Shown piece by piece: positions 56,330 to 64,000 of a DNA stretch of 64,000 nucleotides; positions within the stretch are counted from its first letter, which is position 1; every line of letters starts with the position of its first letter. The translations under genes and the position numbers were made by a program. The notes beneath the pieces are model-generated. The model was not told the DNA's origin, did no database searches, and saw only the letters and a program-made list of their open reading frames with translations. Location of the stretch: assembly GCA_004794785.1 (NCBI GenBank), contig SJOL01007097.1, positions 735,338 through 799,337 on the forward strand. Reading direction: 5' to 3'. Origin of the DNA: Opisthorchis felineus (taxonomy: Eukaryota; Platyhelminthes; Trematoda; Opisthorchiida; Opisthorchiidae).

Positions 56330-56783
56330 CAAATTTGCGTACATTTCTGGCGCAGAGCCCATTTCACCCATTACATTCGTCACCCGCCTGAAACAACACA
56401 TGTCTGAACTTCGTGCGACGCCGACAAGACGATCAACACGAAAAGAGCACATCTCAACCGATCTCTCTTCTACACCATTTGTATTTGTCCGACATGACGC
56501 AACAAAGAAACCACTTCAACCTTGTTATGATGGTCCCTTCAAGGTCATCGAACGCCACTCCAAATACTTCGTTTTAGAGAGAACCGGAAAGCATGATACA
56601 GTCTCCATTGATCGTCTGAAGCCTGCCTTCATCGAAGCACCCACGACCAAATTCAGCAATCCTGCTATCCCACCAGCACCCGCACCTACTCCAGATACCC
56701 CTACCGCCAACCTAACTCCTTCCACTAGTCGTTCTGGACGACGTGTCCGTTTCCCTCAGCACTTAACTGATTACGAAACGTGA
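56330..56783 (+). mobile_element. Ty3/gypsy integrase C-terminal fragment
   Basis: The frame ending at 56783 carries TFVTRLKQHMSELRATPTR, then FVFVRHDATKKPL, YDGPFKVIER, YFVLE and VSIDRLKPAF. This is the C-terminal chromatin-proximal domain of gypsy-type integrases, followed by a proline-rich tail and a basic end (RSGRRVRFPQHL). The DDE core, reverse transcriptase and gag are missing upstream; family text fades before 56330. The stop is followed within 80 bp by a purine tract and the 3' LTR, the expected order. Confidence 0.85.
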
Positions 56784-56850
56784 AGTGAGCAACTTTTTGA
56801 TTCATTACTTTCATTATTCGAGCGTTTACCCCTTTCATGGCCAACGCTCT

Positions 56851-56860
56851 AGTGGGGGAG
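56851..56860 (+). other. Polypurine tract of the gypsy element
   Basis: AGTGGGGGAG lies just before the inferred LTR start at 56864, where plus-strand DNA synthesis would be primed. Confidence 0.5.
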
Positions 56861-56863
56861 TAG

Positions 56864-57336
56864 TGTGGTGTTTTGTACCTTTCTTTTGCTTTCATTATAA
56901 CGTTACGTATTTCACCAATTTCATAAACGATTTTTGTTTGAATACGCAAAACCACAAAAACGCGCAGTTGTACAAAATTTACATACAATACAGGCGTGGT
57001 CGCATTCTCCGATTTTCCCTTCTCATTTCACTCGCGCTTACAGCGGTTATTCGCGAGCTTCATGTGCTAACTCTGGTATCAAAACATTTCAGACTGTCTT
57101 CGGAGTTTATTGTATATGAGAGCTTCCCGGAAAAGAAGACCCCTGGACATCCACGACCGGATTATTATTTATTCACTGGCCTGGGCCAACGACGAACTAT
57201 TTTAAAAAGAACAATTCTTAGTGAGTCTGTTCCATTCGACCCTTTTTATTATTGTGTACTCAATTCAGAGTAATTCTATTTATTTCTTTGCCACACGCTT
57301 CCTAAAGTAGTTTTTTTGGGTACCCAGACCACTACA
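56864..57336 (+). mobile_element. 3' LTR of the Ty3/gypsy element
   Basis: It starts TGTGGTG after the polypurine tract and ends CCACTACA, giving TG...CA ends that form a short inverted repeat, length 473 bp. The last 60 bp are confirmed as LTR by an inverted second copy at 60226-60295 that stops at the same terminal base. The matching 5' LTR is not in the window. Confidence 0.7.
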
Positions 57337-59528
57337 CTGTGCTAGTTTCAATCTCCTCCTCTAGATCTTCATTCATCTTTTTTTGCAAATGCGCTGATTT
57401 TCATATCAACTTGATGTTTATGTAAAACTCACCTATTGTTTTTTGAACTGTATATGAAAATGACTGTTATCGTGGGCTGTTGCAATCTATAGTTGACATA
57501 TCCTGCTTCTTGAGTCCTACCTTGTAATTAAACCCGTCATATTTACCTTCTTTGCATCGGGAGAAATTGGCTTCGGTCAAAAGTCTAGCTTGTTACGGTG
57601 AGAAAAAGTTTTAACTTATCTCTTTCCTCTGATTTTCGTAAGTAGAAGCGATATGAGTATCGCACTATATTAGCTACCGTCGGAACGACTTGCCTATCCA
57701 ATTCATGCTTTGTGGTTTCACCTAAAATCTTTGGGTGAACTAACTCGCACGCTGCCAAAATAACACTCACTTTGGTTATGGTTAGCTCATTGTAGCCATT
57801 AGCATAATCCAGCGGACTTTAAAAGCACGGGGAGTGCCGAATAAACACACGGCTGGTCGTTGGTAATGTCAAGAGGCTAATTGAATATGCTTTCATGTAT
57901 AGGACACCAAACTGACAAACTGGTTGGTGAAAATGCTCTCAGCATTTGGGTGATTTTAGTAGCATTTGAGTAACAAGAATGTAGCAAACGTTCCACCGAG
58001 ATTTGTTCAACAATCACTTTTAGGAAGATAGCATCTTCACCACTAAGAAAAATATTTTTATTTAACTGATGACGTCAAATGGGCTCAGGAAATCACTTTT
58101 TGGTGTACTTGAATTACATGGGGGAGCGGTAGAGTTCAATGAATGATACAGACAGTGTAAAGGTAAGATCAACGTAACTGGCACCCGAAATAACAAACTT
58201 CTAGTCAACAGCTTATGGCGGAAAGCAATGCTAATCCGCTTTCTTGTTGGCACCTCACAAGGTCGAGCAATGTAGGAAATCTGCGAGCTGTTAGCCGATA
58301 ACTAGAATAAAAGTGAAATTGATTTCGCTGAAACTATTGAGTTATTCAAGTTAATAATTTTACAGGTAGTTAGTGTTGTTTGAGCGCACGTTTGAATGAT
58401 GTTGTTCGTCGCTGTTAGTTTAAGTGATGGGACTTCCAAGATCGCTAAGCGCCATCGATCCGTATGTGACTCCTGGTTTACCAAACAGAGCACAAACACA
58501 AATCGTTGCATATTTTAGCGGTCCATGGTGTTCTTAACATCGAATGGAAATTTCGCATAATTTTCAATGTATATTCCGTCCTGGTGGGTACTTAAGTAAT
58601 GGTTGTATCCGTTCTATTTATCCTATGTAACAAATTAGTGACCTGGTTCACAGAACTTGGGTACAACACTGTCGTTTGGGAAGCTCGCTTAGCATCGAGT
58701 ATACTAGGCAAAAATAACTTGATGCATTGTGCAATATTGGTTCAACTATGCATCCCTGTAACTGATCCCAGCTCTCACATGCTCAATTAGTCAGGAGATA
58801 ATACGGCATTCTCCGACAATCTGCGGGTGAATTGCAACCACTCTGGTGAGATCTCTCTCCCAGTACACAGCCATATTCGCGCAGTCATGCAGGAACCGAC
58901 GGCAGATACCCTACCCAATTAAGGAAAACACAGGCGTCAAACTACTTTACAATGGAGGCCCACACTTGACACGGGAGTATAAGACGTCTTGGGTAGCCAG
59001 CACTTTCCAAAATTCATCTGCAACGTATCGTTGGATCTCTGATGACGGAGCACCGCATTTCAGTAGGACACAGCAGTCGCTTAATTCGTCACGTGTCGGT
59101 TGACGGTGGGCCAGTCAAGCGAAGGCGCTTATTGTGTGTTCGTGACCCAGGTAGAAGGCAATCACCATCAATGTCTCATCATTCCGGCAAAGATAGAGCC
59201 TCGCCGAGCACCTGTTACAGCTTGCGCTGTCGGCTATGAAAAATCCACCGAAATTACGGGCTGCAACGGATTTCGCGGCCTTAAAATTATCTGGCAAAAC
59301 GACCTCAGTGGTAGCTACGTTTTTGTAAAAACAACGATGTAGCTATTGTTCATGTACCCTTTCGGAAAAGCTTCGTTTGCAAAAGAGGAAAAACATGCAA
59401 TATTGGTCATAGTCACATCGTCCTTGTTTAACCAGTCGTCTTCTTGTCCTGGCTTACTTATTCTGGTGAGTCCACACCATAGGGGGAAGCACATGACTCG
59501 AGTTTCACACTTATTAAAGCTCGTCAGC
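57337..59528. other. Stretch between the gypsy LTR and the tRNA-like sequence
   Basis: AT-rich up to about 58.6 kb, then more mixed. Open frames near 59042-59342 overlap on both strands without recognised motifs. Confidence 0.3.
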
Positions 59529-59605
59529 AGTGCATATCCAATGGCGATGACGGGATTTGAACTCCGGACATCTGACATGCGAGGCGATGCCGGCCAGTGT
59601 TCACA
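59529..59605 (-). tRNA. tRNA-like 3' half (pseudo-tRNA or SINE head)
   Basis: The reverse complement reads GAACACTGGCC, CGCATGTCAGATGTCCGG, then AGTTCAAATCCCGTCATCGCC. The B box GTTCAAATCCC fits the pol III promoter and T-loop consensus, and the CATCGCC end looks like an acceptor strand. The expected 5' partner GGCGATG is absent and no full cloverleaf folds, so this is not an intact gene. It is probably a tRNA-derived repeat of a different family from the nine SINE copies. Confidence 0.4.
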
Positions 59606-60225
59606 CAATGGAATTGCTTTTTCGAAAGCGACGACATTATCAGGGTTGCCACTTCATAGTGTAGAGTGTCTATGTACAATAAATTATTCTGCGAATTATT
59701 TACATTGGTGAGTTGTTTAAGTGGGCGAATATTCAAGGCCAGTAAACACCACCCACTGTAATATGTTGCTTAATGTAATAAGAAATCGCGAATTGCGGAA
59801 AAGGGTGACTCACTTACAATGGACGAAACGTTCAGCTAGTTTTGCAGCTGAAATAATTCGCTGAACATTCTGGAATCTACGTGGCTCTTGTAGATAAAAA
59901 ATATGCGGACGTGCCATTCCTGTAGATAATTTTTGCCCGATAGTTGCTATTACCAGTTAAAATTGCGGAAGCCGCGTTCATTATTTCCCGAAAAAATCGT
60001 GCCAAATATCCCTGGAAGACCATGACGTTGATCGACTATCCCCATGGAACCTGCGTCGATCACAGCGGACAGCTGAACGAACCTAGCTGATGCACTGGAC
60101 CAACATGCGGCTAGGGTCCACGATACCTGATCGACTGGCCTCTGGATGAACGCACAAGTACCACATAGTTATCCTCCATGTATTGATTTAAGGACTTCTC
60201 AAACGCCGTGAAGGATGTAAAGGAT

Positions 60226-60295
60226 TGTAGTGGTCTGGGTGCCCAAAAGGCTACTATAGGAGGAGTGTGTAGCAAAGAAATAAATATAATTACTC
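60226..60295 (-). mobile_element. Inverted fragment of the gypsy LTR 3' end
   Basis: TGTAGTGGTCTGGGT, then GCCCAAAAG, and AGCAAAGAAATAAATA match the reverse complement of 57267-57336 with a few differences. It stops at the LTR terminus on one side (60226) and loses similarity after ATTACTC on the other, so it is a truncated second insertion or one arm of a rearrangement. Confidence 0.75.
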
Positions 60296-60762
60296 ATTTC
60301 GCCTGCAACCACAACGCCATCTGTGGTTGTACCTCAGTGTGAAAGGGTACCCGGTGCGTTACAGAAACTGTCCTTGTCTAATTCGGAGCTATAGCCCGTC
60401 AAGGCGTAAGCAGATAATAAAGAGGGAGCGGTGGACCTCATTTTCTCGAGATTCTTCCACACACTTTGCCAAACGAACCGCGCAGATGCGACTATCAGCG
60501 GGTATCCAGTCAATTAGAGGAACTTGAGCTTGATGGTTCAACACAATACCTACCCTGGCCTATCCAGCTGTATCGGTCTTCGCATCACCTGGGGTTTTCA
60601 GCTGGAAACCGGAGGATAACGAGGGGGCAGTCAGTTTAATTATAGAACTCGCGTTGTGTCCCCTTGTTTCCAACAAACATCATTACCGTTGACAGTAACA
60701 CCAAAAGAGGTCACTGGTGCTTCACTTCTGTGGCGGTGTGGCATGTGATTATATGTAGATGT

Positions 60763-61488
60763 GCAATTCACGGTTGCATTTCTTTTCGGATACTACCAGG
60801 GCGGCCACACTTAGATGTGGTGACGATTAGGGTCCTCAACCAAAATCTTTGGCTCAAAAGTCTAGCCGCAAAGCAACGATAGTTGGCGTAGGGCTGCCAG
60901 AGCAGCCTACATTTTAGTCAGCATGCACCCACACGTCTTCCGGCCGTTTACCCGGAGGACCAGGAGACTGCGTTATATAGGCCTTTACCCATTGACCAAC
61001 CTGATATGAGAGGCTCCGCGATAGTCATATGTACACTCCTCCGTATAGCTCAGTGGGTTATAGAGGGCCTTGCCGTCACTCCGCGGAAAATTTTAGTCTC
61101 CCCATGACGGGACAGACAGTATACGTCAATGCAGAAAGACTCCAGCATGTGTGGAAGAGTCGCTTGTACTGCTTGCTTCAGTGCGCTAACATTTAAGGCT
61201 GCTTTTGGGGTTTGAAAACAGTCTCGGAAGTGTCTATTGGTACTCATGGAGTCGGACGCACAGAAGCCGTATTGAACTGTTACGCACGGCGGAAAAAGTG
61301 GCCAGTTCCAGTGCTGGGACTTGCAGAGAAATTGTTCAGGTTGGGGTGTGGTTTTGTACATGAGGGAATACGTGAAGGTGTAAAAAGGTAGGCGTCAGCA
61401 GTAGCGTGTTTCCCCATACCCGCCCTGAATTACGCAACAAGTAGGACGGCCCTTTAGTGGCACCACGCGACGGCCAATGTGGCGTGAG
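60763..61488 (+). repeat. Three-module repeat, copy 2, permuted order B-C-A
   Basis: Module B lies at 60763-60880 (TACCAGGGC, GACGATTAGGGTCC and TTTGGCTCAAAAG). Module C lies at 60926-61065 (CCAGGAGACTG, TGATATGAGAGGCTCC and TATAGCTCAGTGGG). Module A lies at 61391-61488 (GTCAGCAGTAGCGTGTTT, ACCCGCCCTG and GGCACCACGCGACGGCC). A unique 325-bp spacer separates C from A, and the order differs from the copy at 51.5 kb. Confidence 0.6.
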
Positions 61489-62049
61489 GGTATTGTTAGT
61501 TGTAAGGAATAATAATTACTGTGATCGCGACAGTATTGTGACTACGAACACTTGTGGAGAATGGGGCGCTTTCAACTAGTCACTCAAATTATAAACTTTG
61601 GTTGCGCCACTCTTGGGCTGACCAGACTCGGTTGGCTTGGTGACGTTTATAGGCGACAACACTCTCATGAATGGTGAACTCTCTGCAGGAGCATGGCAAC
61701 GTTAGTCACACCCTGACCCAGACTTCAGTAGACCCTTTTAAAATTCTCCTGTTTGCCCATTTGCAAATCACTTTGCACTTAACGTGTGAATCAGCTGAAC
61801 CTATGGTTTGTGGCATTCATCAAACGAATGCGCCGCAAAGAAGTTGCCTCATGTTTCAGTTGGTACGATATTCTGGATATCGCGATCTGTGTTCTTGAAG
61901 AAGCACTAGCATTTAGGTGGTAGAAAACTGTTCGTACAATTTGGTGTTCAACTAGAACACATGATTATAACTGGGGGGATTACGCCCCAGGGAGGACGAA
62001 GCTAGTTTTGATCTGTCGAGTTTACAGCAAACTTGTGATTGGTATGTTT
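61489..62049. other. Unassigned stretch
   Basis: No motif or repeat recognised; the short open frame 61671-61898 is unsupported. Confidence 0.35.
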
Positions 62050-62230
62050 TCGTCGGCTGCAGCACCCTTTCGCCACCTAACTGGCATGCCACCAGAAGGA
62101 AGCACGAGGGCTGGGATACTGCCGAATAGCCCAAACCTAGACGGGGGAAGTCGAGAGGCAGAGGTCGGGTTCGGACCACGGACCTTCCAGTCAGTAAGTT
62201 CGCACTTCAATCACTGAGCCATCCAGCCCA
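62050..62230 (-). mobile_element. tRNA-derived SINE, copy 9, full length, minus strand
   Basis: Reverse complement gives GGCTCAGTGATTGAAGTGC (A box), GGTCCGTGGTCCGAACCC (B-box region), then CGTCTAGGTTTGGGC, GGCAGTATCCCAGCCCTCG, TGGTGGCATGCCAG and AAGGGTGCTGCAGCC. Both pol III boxes are recognisable. Confidence 0.82.
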
Positions 62231-62894
62231 GTAGTAGTTGTATACTAGTAGTAGGAGGCGCGCTAAACTGCCTCCTCATGGTGCCGGCTGGGTAGCCTGG
62301 ACGTCAGTCGGGGTGAACTAAGAGCTCAACAACTCCAGATAGGGCTAACCACCCTGTTTATTTCAATGTGCTGGTTACTTCTGACAGTGTATAACACGAA
62401 TCATCTGACGCCTCCACACCAGTTCCAACCAGTACACAGGAGAGACTCGTGGGGCTGACGTGTGAGGAAAGTGGAAAGTGCTGCAAATCGAAAGCTGGCT
62501 TGGTAGCCCACCATCGAGTTCACAACAATGAAAGTGTTGGTACGAACATGGTCGCCCATATGGCCTGCGCTGACCTCGCCTTTTTCCGACGAAGTTTGTC
62601 CTGAGTCAGCATTGCCGGCACGCACATCCCACGCAGCATAATGCAGATTAGATTGGTCGAGTAAAGAATTTCGGTGCCAGCTGGTCCCAACAATTTTCAC
62701 AATCGCTCTTACGCCTGGCTAACAATTTACATCCGTCTTGTGGCACACAAACCGAGCTGTTAGCGAGATTGGAGCAGTATTTGCCTGGTTGATTGGCTAT
62801 CAGCATTAAACCCAGGTTACGGGTGCTTTACTGGCAAGCACAACAGGACGAATCATCATCTGGTGGCCCTGACCAAACCATCGGTTAAATAGCA
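62231..62894. other. GC-richer unassigned stretch
   Basis: Only a minus frame at 62401-62700 is open, without a known motif. Its place between a SINE and LINE tails suggests more repeat DNA. Confidence 0.3.
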
Positions 62895-63059
62895 GCCTAC
62901 TCGTATAATAATAATAATGTTTATTCCCAACTGGTGGGTGGTACACCGTCAGGCATGATCATAATGTTACAGTCAGAATGAAAGCGTGACTGAGGGAGTT
63001 GTGGGTACAAGGGATTGCGTGGAAAAGGGGCAGCGTCACTAGCAGTGGGCATTATCCGA
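62895..63059 (-). mobile_element. LINE 3' tail, copy 1, minus strand
   Basis: On the minus strand it reads CCTGACGGTGTACCACCC, then GTTGGGAATAAACATTATT with a (TTA)n run. A GGGAATAAA signal followed by a TTA or ATT microsatellite is a usual LINE 3' end. A related tail starts right beside it at 63060. Confidence 0.5.
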
Positions 63060-64000
63060 TGTAATAATAATAATAGGTTTATTTCCCCACTTGTAGGGAA
63101 AATGCCGAATGAGGCATGCTCGGGTCGTTACAACCTGAACGCGGCAGGTAACAACAAAACGGGTATGCTTGTTACGTGAAAAGTCACCACGGTTGTGGGA
63201 CCCCAGAAAAAAGAGGACAATGGGCATGAGGTACGACAAGTTCAAAGATGAAGCCTGCTGACCTGAACTAAAACTGAAAACCGTTGCTGGCCATGAGTGA
63301 CCTTGGGCGGTTGAGTAAATGGCTGGGTTCACAAAATGCAAAATTGAGATGGAAATTGAAGAATTCGATCTGGAGGCAAATGGCAAGTTTGTCTAAAAAA
63401 TATGGTTTACATTGAAACTCTATAGACTCACTGGTGTCACTGTTGTAGGAAGTTCAGGTGTGAAGGATAGTTTTGACGGGGAGCTAGTGCCAATGCATAG
63501 GGCCGATCGAACACCGTAAGTGAAATTGAACTTTGTGGAAGAGGCAAACCGAAATCGCGGCAGGAAACTAGGTTGGTTAAATCCGAACGGTATGTTCAGC
63601 GGTTTGGAGCGAGACGGTTGGCGCCAGGTGAAAAATTTGTTTGTGGTTGCGACTACAGGCCCGAGTGGGCGAGATGCTGCGACCGAGGTTCTGGAGAAAG
63701 CAGTTGCGGCAGTGCCATCAGACTGGGTATGGCAGTGCCATGCTATCAATGCACTGACATAATTTGGTTTCTGGACAGCCCCGCAACGGTCGTCAAGGTC
63801 GCTGCAGTCGGACAGGGGATACGCATTTCCGTGGCAGCTTGGTCTGGGTTAGACGAGGAGATGGACACAGGTAGAGTCAAGCCGACGTAGAGTCATCGGT
63901 AGTTTCGATTCATTTGGAGGACCATGTCAGTGTAGACCGCGGACAAGCCAGATTGAAAGAATAACGGTTGCATGGGCGTTTGCGCAACCACAGCCGAAGC
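63060..64000 (-). mobile_element. LINE 3' tail, copy 2, and possible body, minus strand
   Basis: Positions 63063-63130 repeat the tail structure on the minus strand: GAGCATGCCTCATTCGGC, then GGGGAAATAAACCTATTATT ending in (TTA)n. Upstream on the minus strand the frames 63039-63386 and 63420-63749 are open but show no reverse-transcriptase motif, so whether the body up to the window edge belongs to the same element is uncertain. Confidence 0.4.

Overview
The window looks like nuclear DNA from a parasitic flatworm. A diphyllobothriidean tapeworm is my best guess and a fluke is possible; this is inference. The pointers are very short spliceosomal introns beside very long ones, decayed RTE-like and CR1-like LINEs, a tRNA-derived SINE family, a Ty3/gypsy remnant, and a cysteine-rich exon with the spacing of UPF0506, a family I know from schistosomes. 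I see no rRNA gene, intact tRNA gene or CRISPR array. Most open frames here are chance frames or transposon relics.

Region 1 (1-1386): the open end of a minus-strand CR1/Jockey-like reverse transcriptase with an in-frame internal deletion, then short repeats with an inverted-repeat hairpin. Region 2 (1387-23939): one real gene, ribosome biogenesis protein BRX1, in five exons. The first intron is 37 bp. The second (9.1 kb) and fourth (11.1 kb) are packed with mobile elements: seven SINE copies, all in gene orientation, and five RTE-like LINE copies, all broken. Splice phases agree at every junction and give a 313-residue protein.

Region 3 (23940-50108): about 26 kb of AT-richer DNA in which I recognise almost nothing. 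It holds a weak Tigger/pogo-like transposase relic near 33.3-34.0 kb and a few unassigned open frames. Region 4 (50109-50451): a probable small secreted protein gene. Its second exon encodes twelve cysteines in two knot-like modules. A hydrophobic exon 61 bp upstream joins it in phase but begins with ATA where ATG would be expected.

Region 5 (51.4-64 kb): repeat-rich again. It has a two-copy three-module repeat whose module order is permuted, two minus-strand SINEs, the 3' end of a Ty3/gypsy element with its 3' LTR, an inverted fragment of the same LTR 2.9 kb away, a tRNA-like 3' half, and minus-strand LINE tails ending in TTA/ATT microsatellites. The only functional links I can support are BRX1 in 60S ribosome assembly and a secretory role for the cysteine-rich peptide. 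The rest is mobile DNA that expanded the introns and flanks.
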